Positions 41,595-50,859 of a stretch of DNA of 64,000 nucleotides are shown here, in pieces. The notes beneath the pieces were generated by a model. The model was not told where the DNA came from. It worked only from the letters and a program-made list of their open reading frames with translations, and made no database searches. The position numbers and the translations under genes were made by a program. Within the stretch, counting starts at the first letter, position 1; each line of letters begins with the position of its first letter. The DNA is from JBAXTZ01 sp037129925 (GTDB taxonomy: Bacteria > Bacillota > Negativicutes > JBAXTZ01): assembly GCA_037129925.1 (NCBI GenBank), contig JBAXTZ010000014.1, positions 1-64,000 of the forward strand, given 5' to 3'.

Positions 41595-43417
41595 AGCGTG
41601 ATAATTACTTTTAAACCGGTTGCGCTAGAGAAAAGTTCCAAATTTCCACCGGAACGTTGCAAGCGGGCAATCGTGCTGGTCAGCCCTATACCGGTACTCT
41701 TGCCGGATAGTATTTCCTGAAGTTTGTCGGCGCTAATCCCAGTCCCATTATCTTCAATCGTAATAATCGTCTTGTTGTTTTTGATCAGCCCGCAGATTTT
41801 GATTTCGACGCTGCTGTTCGAATCGACAAATCCGTGTTTAACACAGTTTTCAGCAATCGGTTGCAGAGTTAGCGGTGGCAGTTGTTGTTGCCGCACCTCA
41901 TCCGGAACGTCAATAAACACATTTAGCCGGTCGCCATAACGGACTTTTTCAATATGCAGATAATACTCAGTCAGTTGCAGTTCCTCTTCTACAAGGACCT
42001 GGGAGGAGAGATTTTCTTTGCGAAACATCCCTCGCAAATAACGGCTAAAATCCGATAATGTTTTCCGAGCGGCGCCGACATCTTCGAGCATCAGTCCGGC
42101 AATTGAGCCAAGCGCATTGAAAATAAAGTGCGGTTTAATTTGCGCTCGCAGGTATTTTAGTTCAAAAGCTTCTTGCTGACGTTTTAGCAACGTCAACCGA
42201 TAGCGGTCGGTTATGAACAATAATTGTGATATCAAAAACAAGCCGCTCACAGTTGCGATATACCAATTAGAATTCAAAATATTCATATAGTCAAATAACG
42301 TAGCTGCCGCCATCAACACAAACAATACCACACCAAGCGTCAAATGCTCGTAACCGTCTGTTTGCATATATATTCCATAACCGGCGAATCCGACAAGAAC
42401 TGCACATACAAATATATACCACATAAACAAATACACTAAATAACTGGTGAAAATTACCAACGGCAGGCTGATAATCATTATCGACAAGATTATCGTTATT
42501 GCGGTAATAAAATAAACCGTGAACTGTTGGCGAATTTTCAAAGCCGTTCGCACATACAGCAATGCCGAAAACACCGACCAATTTACAGCAACGTAGGCTA
42601 TTCTGACGAATATTTCATAAGGAAGCTCGGGTTGCAAAAATAGCAACAGCCGATTATTGGTTGTCATATACATAATCAACGTAAATAAACAAAAACTGGA
42701 AAACCATAACAATTCAAGTTCTTTGTTGCGCTGGAAATATTGACCAAAAAATATCGCCAACACCAATGCAAACAACGTGGCAGTTACAACATCGGCAATA
42801 ACCGAATTGGTTCGCTCAGCGTCTATTGCCACGGCTGTGCCGAAATTTATCGGCGAAACTATTCCACCGCGCTTGCTGTTGACAAAATTGGCAACCTGAA
42901 TAATTATTTCGTTTTCTAGTCGCGCCGCAAAAAAATACGTCCCTGGTCGCAACCCAGCGACTGTTGTTGTAGCAGTCTTTCCCGGAATTCCCACTTGTCC
43001 GGCGCTCTGACCATTAATAAACACCTGATATGAAGAGCGAATGACGTTAGTGGACAAGGCAAAAACTTGTCCAACCGAACGCGGTGTCATGATTTTCAGC
43101 CGATATGTGCCGCATAAATCCTCGGGATATTTGCCGCCATCAATATACTGACGGCTCCAACTTCCTGGCACGGTAATAAAGCTAGCGCTATACTTTCTAC
43201 GGGCAAAGTCCTGTGGGGTGAGTAATTGATCCGGATAAAACTCCCACTCCCCGTTCAAATCAATAACTTTATCGGCTAAAACTACAGAAGCGTCATTAAT
43301 TACCCCTTGCTTGACTATGTTAACCGGATCAGAAACGTTAACGGTAAAAATCAACCCGGCAACCATGGCAATGATTAACAGCCGGTATCCGATACGCTCA
43401 ATAACTGTTTTTAACAT
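41591..43417 (-). CDS. Membrane sensor histidine kinase, 7TMR-DISM / LytS type
   Basis: 608 residues. N-terminal hydrophobic anchor, an extracytoplasmic beta-sandwich like 7TMR-DISM/GH2 sugar-binding folds (LNGEWEFYPDQLL, ITVPGSWSR, CGTYRLKI), seven hydrophobic segments (about 205-400), then a LytS-type kinase: LRAQIKPHFIFNALGSIAG with the phosphorylated His, and an ATPase part with ENCVKHGF, EDNGTGIS and GIGLTSTIARL. Senses an outside carbohydrate-like or envelope signal by inference. GAGGGG before ATG. Its stop codon is supplied by a GTAGGGGC repeat. Confidence 0.88.
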   Translation of the reverse strand: MLKTVIERIGYRLLIIAMVAGLIFTVNVSDPVNIVKQGVINDASVVLADKVIDLNGEWEFYPDQLLTPQDFARRKYSASFITVPGSWSRQYIDGGKYPEDLCGTYRLKIMTPRSVGQVFALSTNVIRSSYQVFINGQSAGQVGIPGKTATTTVAGLRPGTYFFAARLENEIIIQVANFVNSKRGGIVSPINFGTAVAIDAERTNSVIADVVTATLFALVLAIFFGQYFQRNKELELLWFSSFCLFTLIMYMTTNNRLLLFLQPELPYEIFVRIAYVAVNWSVFSALLYVRTALKIRQQFTVYFITAITIILSIMIISLPLVIFTSYLVYLFMWYIFVCAVLVGFAGYGIYMQTDGYEHLTLGVVLFVLMAAATLFDYMNILNSNWYIATVSGLFLISQLLFITDRYRLTLLKRQQEAFELKYLRAQIKPHFIFNALGSIAGLMLEDVGAARKTLSDFSRYLRGMFRKENLSSQVLVEEELQLTEYYLHIEKVRYGDRLNVFIDVPDEVRQQQLPPLTLQPIAENCVKHGFVDSNSSVEIKICGLIKNNKTIITIEDNGTGISADKLQEILSGKSTGIGLTSTIARLQRSGGNLELFSSATGLKVIITL

Positions 43418-43430
43418 GTATTCCCCTCTT

Positions 43431-43559
43431 TGGCGGCTCGTGGCTACTAGCGGCTGGCAGCTGGTGGCTACCGACGGCTAGCGGCTACTAGCGGCTACTA
43501 GCGGCTGGCGGCTAGCGGCTACTAGCGGCTGAGGGCTAGCGGCTGGCGGCTACTAGCTA
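43431..43559. repeat. Large heptad array (GCGGCTA/GCGGCTG type)
   Basis: At least sixteen units of gcggcta, gcggctg, ctggcag and tggctac fill the gap between mnmG and the sensor kinase and run into the mnmG end. The mnmG stop (43522-43524) and last ten codons lie inside. Confidence 0.92.
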
Positions 43560-45435
43560 GATAAATCAACAATATCGACACATCTGCCGGGCTGACGCCA
43601 CTGATGCGGGTAGCCTGACCGATTGACAGCGGCCGAATCTGCATTAGCTTTTGGCGGGCTTCATTAGATAGATGCGGCACTAACGAGTAGTCGATATCCG
43701 TCGGTATTTTTTTGGATTCCAACTTGAGTTGCCGTTCAATTTGCTCCACTTGGCGATTGATATAGCCCTCGTATTTAACAATTATTTCCAGTTGCTGCCG
43801 TACTTCCGGTTCATAGTTCGGCGCTTCGAAATACTCCACCAACATATTGTAAACGATTTCCGGGCGCTTGAGCAATTCATACAGGCTTATTCCGGTGGTA
43901 AGTTTCGCTGTCTGCAATCGCTCTAACAGCTGCAAAGTCGCCGGTTGCGGCGCTATTTTGGTTGCTCGCAACCATTGCAAACCAGTCTCAACTAACGTCT
44001 GTTTTTCACAGAACCGCTGCCAGCGTACATCAGTTACCAAACCAAAGCGCCTACCAATCGGTGTCAGCCGGGCATCGGCATTATCCTGCCGAAGCGCCAA
44101 CCGGTATTCCGAACGCGAAGTCATCATCCGATATGGTTCATTGGTACCTTTGGTTGTCAAATCGTCAATCAGCACGCCGATATACGCATCGGCGCGAGTG
44201 AGTATTAACGGTTCCGCGTTCTTAACCATTAACGCCGCGTTAATTCCGGCAATCAATCCCTGACCGGCGGCTTCTTCATAACCAGAGGTTCCGTTAAATT
44301 GTCCTGCCGAAAACAAGCCGGACACTAACTTGAATTCTAATGTCGGCAACAATTGCAGCGGATCGACACAATCATATTCAATGGCGTAGCCCGGTCGGAT
44401 AATTTCCACCTGTTCCAATCCGGGAATGGTCTGTAAGAATTCTAACTGAACATCGACCGGCAAGCTGGTACTCATTCCCTGGACATACAGCTCATTAGTA
44501 TGTCGCCCTTCCGGTTCGACAAACAGTTGATGGCGGTCTTTATCGGCAAACCTATTGACCTTGTCCTCAATCGATGGACAATAGCGCGGCCCTGTACCCT
44601 CGATAGTTCCTGAAAACAGCGGCGCCCGATGAAAATTGCTGCGAATAACTTCGTGGGTTCGGGCGTTGGTATAGGTTAACCAGCAGGGAATCTGGCGGCT
44701 AGCGGCTGGCGGCTGGTGGCTGGTGGCTGTCATAAAAGAAAAGTTGTGACCGTCACTATCACCCGGTTGAATGGTCATTTTACTAAAATCAACGCTACGG
44801 GCATCAACCCTGGCCGGGGTGCCGGTTTTGAAGCGCCGCAACTCAATTCCAATTTGCTTTAAGCAGGCGGCGAGTTTGACCGCTGTTCGCTGTCCGTTTG
44901 GCCCGGAATCATATATCAAATCACCGAGAATAATCCGCCCGCGCAAAAACGTTCCACTGCATATTACTACTGCCTTCGCCGAAAAATATTCACCGGTCTC
45001 GGCACGCACCCCGCGCACCACTGCTTTGCCATCGACAATTTCCGTAGCTACTTCGTCAATCAGCAGCTGTTTTACCTGCAAATTATCTTGGTTTTCCACG
45101 GTCTGCTTCATAATTTGATGATAAAGCGCCTTGTCGGCTTGCGCCCGCAGCGCGTGTACCGCCGGGCCTTTGCCGAGGTTTAACATTCGCATTTGAATAC
45201 AAGCTTTGTCAGCGGCAATGCCCATTTCGCCGCCCAACGCATCGATTTCCCGGACGATATGGCTTTTCGCCGGTCCGCCGATTGCCGGATTGCAGGGCAT
45301 CTGGGCAATGTTATCCATATTTAATGTTGTTAACAATGTTTTGCAGCCCAGCCGCGCCGCCGCAAGGCCAGCTTCGACACCGGCATGTCCGGCGCCAATT
45401 ACTATTACATCGTAGTTATTATTCAAAATCGTCAT
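43522..45435 (-). CDS. mnmG: tRNA uridine-5-carboxymethylaminomethyl modification enzyme MnmG
   Basis: 637 residues. FAD enzyme that with MnmE modifies the wobble uridine of several tRNAs. GAGHAGVEAGLAAARLG, TLNMDNIAQMPCNPAIGGPAKSH-type block, RFKTGTPAR, QIPCWLTYTN and EYRLALRQDNADARLT match strongly. Two oddities: residues about 236-248 (SHQPPAASRQ) are encoded by a heptad array in the variable loop before the QxPC motif, making it a few residues longer than usual; and the C terminus SSRQPLALSR is also repeat-derived. ATG at 45435 lies too close to AAAGG, so TTG at 45426 may be the true start. Confidence 0.95.
   Translation of the reverse strand: MTILNNNYDVIVIGAGHAGVEAGLAAARLGCKTLLTTLNMDNIAQMPCNPAIGGPAKSHIVREIDALGGEMGIAADKACIQMRMLNLGKGPAVHALRAQADKALYHQIMKQTVENQDNLQVKQLLIDEVATEIVDGKAVVRGVRAETGEYFSAKAVVICSGTFLRGRIILGDLIYDSGPNGQRTAVKLAACLKQIGIELRRFKTGTPARVDARSVDFSKMTIQPGDSDGHNFSFMTATSHQPPAASRQIPCWLTYTNARTHEVIRSNFHRAPLFSGTIEGTGPRYCPSIEDKVNRFADKDRHQLFVEPEGRHTNELYVQGMSTSLPVDVQLEFLQTIPGLEQVEIIRPGYAIEYDCVDPLQLLPTLEFKLVSGLFSAGQFNGTSGYEEAAGQGLIAGINAALMVKNAEPLILTRADAYIGVLIDDLTTKGTNEPYRMMTSRSEYRLALRQDNADARLTPIGRRFGLVTDVRWQRFCEKQTLVETGLQWLRATKIAPQPATLQLLERLQTAKLTTGISLYELLKRPEIVYNMLVEYFEAPNYEPEVRQQLEIIVKYEGYINRQVEQIERQLKLESKKIPTDIDYSLVPHLSNEARQKLMQIRPLSIGQATRISGVSPADVSILLIYLASSRQPLALSR
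44692..44730. repeat. Heptad array inside mnmG (GCGGCTG/GTGGCTG type)
   Basis: tggcggc, tagcggc, tggcggc, tggtggc, tggtggc units within the coding region of a highly conserved gene, kept in frame (39 bases). Confidence 0.85.
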
Positions 45436-45465
45436 CCTTTGTTTGTATTGACCTGCGAATAGAAT

Positions 45466-45489
45466 AGGGCGCGGAAACCGCGCCCCTAC
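45466..45489 (-). repeat. GTAGGGGC hairpin element, copy 2
   Basis: Minus strand GTAGGGGCGCGG, loop, CCGCGCCCT; 8-bp stem. Lies just upstream of mnmG. Confidence 0.8.
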
Positions 45490-45507
45490 ATTCTACTATA
45501 TATGCGT

Positions 45508-45541
45508 GAAAAACAAAAGCGCCGCTTGCTGCGACGCTTTT
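45508..45541 (-). terminator. Terminator of the URO-D gene transcript
   Basis: Minus strand AAAAGCGTCGC, loop AGCAA, GCGGCGCTTTT (one wobble), then GTTTTTC. Confidence 0.87.
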
Positions 45542-45545
45542 TAGC

Positions 45546-45573
45546 GGGCAACCACAGGGGGGGTTGCCCCTAC
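45546..45573 (-). repeat. GTAGGGGC hairpin element, copy 3
   Basis: Minus strand GTAGGGGCAACC...GGTTGCCC, 8-bp stem; begins 3 bases after the URO-D stop codon. Confidence 0.8.
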
Positions 45574-45576
45574 CGA

Positions 45577-46734
45577 TTAACGGTATCTTCCATATTGCTT
45601 AACCGCGTCATACATCGCCTGCATGTTCGCAAGCGGCGTTTGCGGCGCTACATTATTGGCATCGCGCATGATGAATTTTTTGGTGTTCGGCGTTACTTCG
45701 TCAATGATTCGCTTGGTCTCAGCAGTCACTGTTTCCGGCGTTCCTTGTAACAAAATATCGACATGTACCCCGCCACTAATGCGCACCTTGGGGCCAAGTT
45801 TGGCAGTCAAATCGGCAAAGTTCACCGGGTAACCGGTATCAAACTCATAAATATTCATTTCGTCACGCAGCGTCGGAAACAAGTGCGTGGCATCGCCGCA
45901 CATATGAATGGCGTTAGTTTGCTCGCCGGTGCTGAGCGCCGCCGCCAACCGTTTGTGGAACGGCAGCAACAACTTCTTATACATTTTCACCGAAATCATC
46001 TGAGCGCTATCGTCAGCAAAGCCAAAGCTGGCATACTTTTCCGGCAACGAAAAATACTTGCGCCAGGCTTTTAACCGCGCGATCGTGGCCTCAGTAATAT
46101 AATCCAACAATTGCAGTGCGTATTCGGGGTCGTCATAAATATCGGTGCAGAATTCGGCGGCGCCGCGCAAATTACAAGCAGTCGTGAACGGTCCATCGGT
46201 GTACATGAAACTTACGCCGACATTTCCAATTGGATGGCCCTGAAAACTATAGCCAGCCGCTTTCTGTTCGAGGAAATATTCATAGAAATCACGCCCCCTC
46301 GCCATCAGACCGGAAAACGGATCGGGAATGCCTTGTTCAAAGAGCATGCTTTTGTTGTCGTCATTCAATATTTGATGCGATGACGGAACATTGTTCTTGA
46401 CATAGCGAATCGGACAACCAAACCAGCCGGCTTCAAAAAAATTCTGAAAATCTACGCCAATTTCAATGCCCTGTTCCGGAACGCCAACTTCAGCATCATA
46501 ATACTTTGACAATTCAGTGCAAAACAAATGCTTGAACGCCATCTGCGAATACAACATTTTCTCCGGTTGTTCCATATACTCCTGAAATGTAATTCCGGCA
46601 GTATTATACTGCGTGTCCAGCATATAGTAACGGGTGTTAAACCCAAGAAGCACAGGCATCCGCAGCGGATCATTGGCATTATAGCTATCCCAAACTTCTT
46701 TTATTTCCTGATTATGCGCTTTTACATCAAACAT
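45577..46734 (-). CDS. Uroporphyrinogen-decarboxylase-family protein (methyltransferase type)
   Basis: 385 residues of the URO-D/MtaA-like fold. HMCGDATHLF near residue 290 looks like the zinc site (His, Cys) of corrinoid-linked methyltransferases, and FGFADDSAQMISVKMYKKLLLPF matches the family. Haem genes are absent nearby, so a role in methyl transfer is more likely than in porphyrin synthesis, but the methyl donor is unknown and no corrinoid protein adjoins. GGGAGAG before ATG. A heptad array separates it from the AcuB-like gene. Confidence 0.78.
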   Translation of the reverse strand: MFDVKAHNQEIKEVWDSYNANDPLRMPVLLGFNTRYYMLDTQYNTAGITFQEYMEQPEKMLYSQMAFKHLFCTELSKYYDAEVGVPEQGIEIGVDFQNFFEAGWFGCPIRYVKNNVPSSHQILNDDNKSMLFEQGIPDPFSGLMARGRDFYEYFLEQKAAGYSFQGHPIGNVGVSFMYTDGPFTTACNLRGAAEFCTDIYDDPEYALQLLDYITEATIARLKAWRKYFSLPEKYASFGFADDSAQMISVKMYKKLLLPFHKRLAAALSTGEQTNAIHMCGDATHLFPTLRDEMNIYEFDTGYPVNFADLTAKLGPKVRISGGVHVDILLQGTPETVTAETKRIIDEVTPNTKKFIMRDANNVAPQTPLANMQAMYDAVKQYGRYR

Positions 46735-46764
46735 CGCTCTCTCCCATTTTATATTTTTATAGCT

Positions 46765-46827
46765 GAAGGGTTTTAAAGTTGCAAAGTTTATAAGTTGTAA
46801 AGAAGAATAACTTTACCACTTTATAAC
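46765..46827. repeat. Heptad-period array (AAGTTGC/AAGTTTA type)
   Basis: aagttgc, aaagttt, ataagtt, gtaaaga at 7-base spacing between the CBS-ACT gene and the URO-D gene. Confidence 0.55.
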
Positions 46828-46837
46828 TCGCCAACAA

Positions 46838-47482
46838 CTACATCGTCACCACATGCTCGACTGTAAATCCGGCATCTTTTAAGGCTTCCACCAACTGGAA
46901 CGGTTCTTCGATATCGGCGTGAATAATCATCCGCGCGTCACCGGTCGGCATATGATAACTGGCAATATTACCGATGCTGATTTTGTAGAATTTAAAAATC
47001 TCGGCAACATCGTGAATCACGCCAACTTGTTGCGCTGGCACCCGTAAAGTTATCCGGGTTTTGCCTTTTTGCAAGCCCATTACTTCGACAAATGATTTTA
47101 GAACTTCGTCTTTATTCAAAATCCCCACAACCACATCACTATCGTCCACAACAACCAGGCAACTTATCTTATGGTTGTACATTTTGAGCGCCGCTTCTTC
47201 CATGGTCGCTTCCGGCTTTATCGTGATGACGTTTTTTACCATAACATCGGCAATTTTTATCTTTGCCAGCAAATAATTCAACTCATATACCGACAGCGAA
47301 CTGGCGCTCGACGGCGATGCCGCCTTTAGCGTTCGTTCGGTAACAATTCCGACTAATTTCCCAGCATCGACAACCGGGATTTTTTTGGCTTTCTTGTCCC
47401 GCATCGCTTCGTAAGCTTCGATTAGTAAATCCGTTGATGCCAGCGTCGCAAAATTGCGGCGCATCCGCTCATATACAAACAT
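46838..47482 (-). CDS. AcuB-like protein with two CBS domains and an ACT-like domain
   Basis: 214 residues from ATG at 47482, GGAGG 5 bases upstream and one base after the livF stop. Tandem CBS pair (about 1-135: MFVYERM..FATLAS, KIPVVD, GIVTERTL; VMVKNVITIKPEATMEEAA, CLVVVDD, GILNKDEVL) followed by an ACT-like domain (about 145-214). CBS pairs bind adenine nucleotides and ACT domains bind amino acids, which suits its place at the end of the Liv operon; a regulatory role for transport or for branched-chain metabolism is inferred. Confidence 0.85.
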   Translation of the reverse strand: MFVYERMRRNFATLASTDLLIEAYEAMRDKKAKKIPVVDAGKLVGIVTERTLKAASPSSASSLSVYELNYLLAKIKIADVMVKNVITIKPEATMEEAALKMYNHKISCLVVVDDSDVVVGILNKDEVLKSFVEVMGLQKGKTRITLRVPAQQVGVIHDVAEIFKFYKISIGNIASYHMPTGDARMIIHADIEEPFQLVEALKDAGFTVEHVVTM

Positions 47483-47483
47483 C

Positions 47484-48188
47484 TTATCCTCCCAAATAGG
47501 CTTTTTTGATTGCCTCATCATTTGCTAATTCATGCGCCGGACCTTCCAGGACGATACGTCCGGTCTCCAGAACATAGGCGCGATGGGCGATATGCAACGC
47601 CATATTGGCGTTCTGTTCGACTAAAAGTACGGTCGTACCGCTGGCGTTGATGTCTTTGATAATCGAAAAAATCTCTTTGACCAGTAACGGCGCCAATCCC
47701 ATTGACGGTTCATCGAGTAGCAATAGCCGGGGGCGGCTCATCAATGCCCTCCCGATTGCCAGCATCTGTTGTTCACCGCCGGATAGCGTTCCGGCCGCCT
47801 GATTACGCCGTTCCTTTAACCGGGGAAAGCGTTCAAATATTTTATCGTAATCCGTCTTGATTTCTGCCTTGTCCTTACGAATATACGCGCCCAGTTCCAA
47901 ATTTTCCATAACGGTCATGTTGGCAAACACCCGCCGGCCTTCCGGCGATTGCGACAAACCGCGTTTAACGATTTCCTGCGGCGAAACCAAATGAATCTTG
48001 TTGCCCTCAAACAGCACTTCGCCGGTTTTCGGGCGATTCAACCCGGATATCGTCCGGAGCGTGGTGCTTTTTCCGGCGCCGTTAGCGCCGATTAGCGTAA
48101 CTATTTCGCCCTGATTGACCTCTAAAGACAAATCTTTGAGTGCGTGAATTCCACCATAATAAACATTTATTTTTTCTAATTTTAGCAT
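47484..48188 (-). CDS. livF: Branched-chain amino acid ABC transporter ATPase LivF
   Basis: 234 residues from ATG at 48188, which follows the livG stop by one base. Walker A GANGAGKSTT, signature LSGGEQQMLAIGRALM, Walker B LLLLDEPSMGLAP, H-loop VEQN. Second ATPase of the Liv importer. The frame extends upstream to 48215 but without a ribosome site. Confidence 0.93.
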   Translation of the reverse strand: MLKLEKINVYYGGIHALKDLSLEVNQGEIVTLIGANGAGKSTTLRTISGLNRPKTGEVLFEGNKIHLVSPQEIVKRGLSQSPEGRRVFANMTVMENLELGAYIRKDKAEIKTDYDKIFERFPRLKERRNQAAGTLSGGEQQMLAIGRALMSRPRLLLLDEPSMGLAPLLVKEIFSIIKDINASGTTVLLVEQNANMALHIAHRAYVLETGRIVLEGPAHELANDEAIKKAYLGG

Positions 48189-48189
48189 T

Positions 48190-48951
48190 CTATCCCTCAC
48201 CCAGATACGCGGCAATTACTCGTTCATTAGCTTTGATTTCATCCGGCGTGCCGACAGCAATCATTCTACCATATTCCAGCACATATATCTTCTCGCATAA
48301 ACTCATCACCAGATGCATATCATGCTCAATCAATAATATTGTCAGATGATATTCTTCACGAATCCAGCGCAACATTTCAGTCAATTGCGCCGTCTCTTGC
48401 GGGTTCATGCCGGCTGCCGGTTCATCGAGCAACAATAGTTTGGGTTCGGTCGCCATCGCCCGGGCAATTTCCAGCCGCCGTTGCTCGCCATAAGACAGGT
48501 TTTTCGCGTAATCGTCACGCCGATGGGACAACTCAAATATATCCAAATAGTGTTCGGCGCGGGCGGTTATCCGCCGCTCGTCCTCATAATAACGCCCGAC
48601 CCGCAACATCGCCTCCGGCAATGTCTGTTTACAGCTAAAATTTAACGCCACCTTGATGTTGTCTAGCGCGCTAAACTCGGAAAACAAGCGGATGTTTTGG
48701 AAAGTTCGCGCCATGCCGCGCTTGGTTATTTCATAAGGCTTCAAGCCGACAACGCTTTTACCATTGAAGATTATTTTGCCGCTGGTCGGCGTATAAACTC
48801 CGGTCAGCATATTAAACAGTGTTGTCTTACCGGCGCCGTTTGGCCCAATCAGTCCGACTAAATCGCCTTGGTTGAAGTCCATATTGACGTTGGCTGTCGC
48901 CAGCAAGCCGCCAAATGATTTACTGAGTTTCTCTACTTGAAGTAGCGGCAT
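48190..48951 (-). CDS. livG: Branched-chain amino acid ABC transporter ATPase LivG
   Basis: 253 residues. Walker A GPNGAGKTTLFN, signature LSYGEQRRLEIARAMA, Walker B LLLLDEPAAGMNP, H-loop IEHDM, and the ARTFQNIRLF segment typical of LivG. Start overlaps the livM stop by one base (TAATG). Confidence 0.94.
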   Translation of the reverse strand: MPLLQVEKLSKSFGGLLATANVNMDFNQGDLVGLIGPNGAGKTTLFNMLTGVYTPTSGKIIFNGKSVVGLKPYEITKRGMARTFQNIRLFSEFSALDNIKVALNFSCKQTLPEAMLRVGRYYEDERRITARAEHYLDIFELSHRRDDYAKNLSYGEQRRLEIARAMATEPKLLLLDEPAAGMNPQETAQLTEMLRWIREEYHLTILLIEHDMHLVMSLCEKIYVLEYGRMIAVGTPDEIKANERVIAAYLGEG

Positions 48952-49892
48952 TAGCGTTTACCCCCTTTCAAGCGATTCAATATCCGTTCGGTCAAGTCTT
49001 TATCGCCTAGCAGTCCTTGCGGTCGGAAAATCATTACCACTATCAACAATACCGCGTAGATTATCATCCGCCACTCGGCATAAGATGCCAAAACTGCCGA
49101 CACGAAAGTCAATACAATCGCGCCGATAATCGAACCGGCCATACTGCCCAATCCACCCAGTACCACAATGGTTAGGATGTCAATTGATTTCATGAACGTA
49201 AACGATGACGGATGCACGAGATAAAAATAATGCGCGAACAGTACCCCGGCAATACCGGCAAATACCGCGCCGACTGTAAATGCCATGACCTTATATTTTG
49301 TAGTATTTACGCCCATCGCCTCGGCAGCAATTTCGTTTTCGCGAACGGCAATACAGGCTCGTCCGGCGCTGCTGTTAATTAAGTTTTTGATAATGAACAC
49401 CGTCAAAATCATCAACCAAAACACCCAGGCAAACGTCGTCAATCGGGGAATACCGGTCAATCCAGATGCACCACCGATATAGGGGATGTTGAGCACTGTC
49501 AACCGGATTATTTCTCCAAAGCCCAGTGTGGCGATCGCCAGATAATCGCCCTTTAACCGTAAGGTCGGCAACCCGATGAGCAGCCCGACGAATCCCGCGA
49601 ACAGCGCTCCGGCTATCAACGCCACCACTAGGGGCAACGCCAGCTTTACAGTGCAGATCGCGCCAACGTAAGCGCCAATTGCCATAAACCCGGCGTGACC
49701 GAGCGAAAACTGTCCGGTATAGCCATTAATCAAGTTTAAGCTGACTGCCAAAATAATATTGATACAGACCAAAATAATATTTAGTTGCCAAAAGGAACCG
49801 ATAATTTTAAAAGTAAAACCCAATTGGAACAGCGCAAACAATACCGCGCAAATTCCCAGTACAAACATATCTCTTTTTAACATTTTATTCAT
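48951..49892 (-). CDS. livM: Branched-chain amino acid ABC transporter permease LivM
   Basis: 313 residues, about nine membrane segments. LNLINGYTGQFSLGHAGFMAIGAY and LRLKGDYLAIATLGFGEI are family hallmarks, as is GLGSMAGSIIGA near the end. Starts 5 bases after livH. Confidence 0.94.
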   Translation of the reverse strand: MNKMLKRDMFVLGICAVLFALFQLGFTFKIIGSFWQLNIILVCINIILAVSLNLINGYTGQFSLGHAGFMAIGAYVGAICTVKLALPLVVALIAGALFAGFVGLLIGLPTLRLKGDYLAIATLGFGEIIRLTVLNIPYIGGASGLTGIPRLTTFAWVFWLMILTVFIIKNLINSSAGRACIAVRENEIAAEAMGVNTTKYKVMAFTVGAVFAGIAGVLFAHYFYLVHPSSFTFMKSIDILTIVVLGGLGSMAGSIIGAIVLTFVSAVLASYAEWRMIIYAVLLIVVMIFRPQGLLGDKDLTERILNRLKGGKR

Positions 49893-49897
49893 AATCG

Positions 49898-50794
49898 TTA
49901 CACCTTCTCGCCGCGGTATTTGCCAAGCAAGCCTGCCGGTTTGACAATCAAAATAATTATCAAAATGGCAAACGCCACCACGTCACGGTAGGTTGACGAC
50001 CAAAAACCGCTGACAAATGATTCCACAACCCCAAGAATAACACCGCCGAGCATCGCGCCCGGCATAATACCGATGCCGCCTAGCACCGCTGCCACAAACG
50101 CCTTGATTCCCGGCATGACTCCCATCAGCGGGTCAATCGAGTTGTAGTAAGCGCCAATCAATCCGCCGGCGGCCGCCGCCAACGCTGAACCGATAGCGAA
50201 AGTCGCGGAAATAATCCGATTCGGATTGATTCCCATCAACGATGCCGCTTCGGCATCAAACGATACCGCGCGCATTGCTTTGCCGACGGTAGTGAATTTA
50301 ATAACATAAGTTAACGCGATCATCAACACTACCGATACCGCCAAAATAATGATTTGCGGTCCATTAATAATTATTCCGCCAATGTCGAAAATCACTTCGC
50401 CAAGCGCCGGCGGGAAAAATCGCGGTTGCGCGGTCAACAATGCCACCCCGCCATATTCAAGCAATAGTGACACCCCGATTGCCGATATCAGCACCGCGAT
50501 TCGCGGCGCATTGCGGAGCGGCTTGTAGGCGATTTTTTCGATTAGCACCCCAAGCGCCGCCGAAAGAATCATAGCTACAATCAACGCCGCGAAAAACGGT
50601 AAATGAAATGTGGTTATCGCAAAAAAACAAACATAGGCGCCAACCATAAAAATATCGCCGTGAGCAAAGTTTATCAAGCGGATTATTCCATAAACCATGG
50701 TGTAGCCGAGCGCCAACAGCGCGTAGATACTGCCGAGCATGATACCATTGACGCACTGCTGCACAATCTGCATTACAATTGAATTACTTTCCAT
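49898..50794 (-). CDS. livH: Branched-chain amino acid ABC transporter permease LivH
   Basis: 298 residues, about eight membrane segments. GSIYALLALGYTMVYGIIRLINFAHGDIFM is partly repeated in all LivH (motif near residue 20), and GGIGIMPGAMLGG near residue 245. GAGG precedes the ATG just after the hairpin at 50809-50832. Confidence 0.94.
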   Translation of the reverse strand: MESNSIVMQIVQQCVNGIMLGSIYALLALGYTMVYGIIRLINFAHGDIFMVGAYVCFFAITTFHLPFFAALIVAMILSAALGVLIEKIAYKPLRNAPRIAVLISAIGVSLLLEYGGVALLTAQPRFFPPALGEVIFDIGGIIINGPQIIILAVSVVLMIALTYVIKFTTVGKAMRAVSFDAEAASLMGINPNRIISATFAIGSALAAAAGGLIGAYYNSIDPLMGVMPGIKAFVAAVLGGIGIMPGAMLGGVILGVVESFVSGFWSSTYRDVVAFAILIIILIVKPAGLLGKYRGEKV

Positions 50795-50808
50795 ATTAAG
50801 CCTCGAAA

Positions 50809-50832
50809 GACCGGCAGCTGTTGCTACCGGTC
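50809..50832 (-). promoter_or_regulatory. Intercistronic hairpin between livK and livH
   Basis: Minus strand GACCGGTAGC, loop AACA, GCTGCCGGTC: ten pairs with one wobble, followed by only three T. More likely an mRNA-stabilising or partial-termination hairpin that raises livK over livHMGF than a full terminator. Confidence 0.65.
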
Positions 50833-50859
50833 AGTTAATTTAGCGAATATTTTCGCTGT

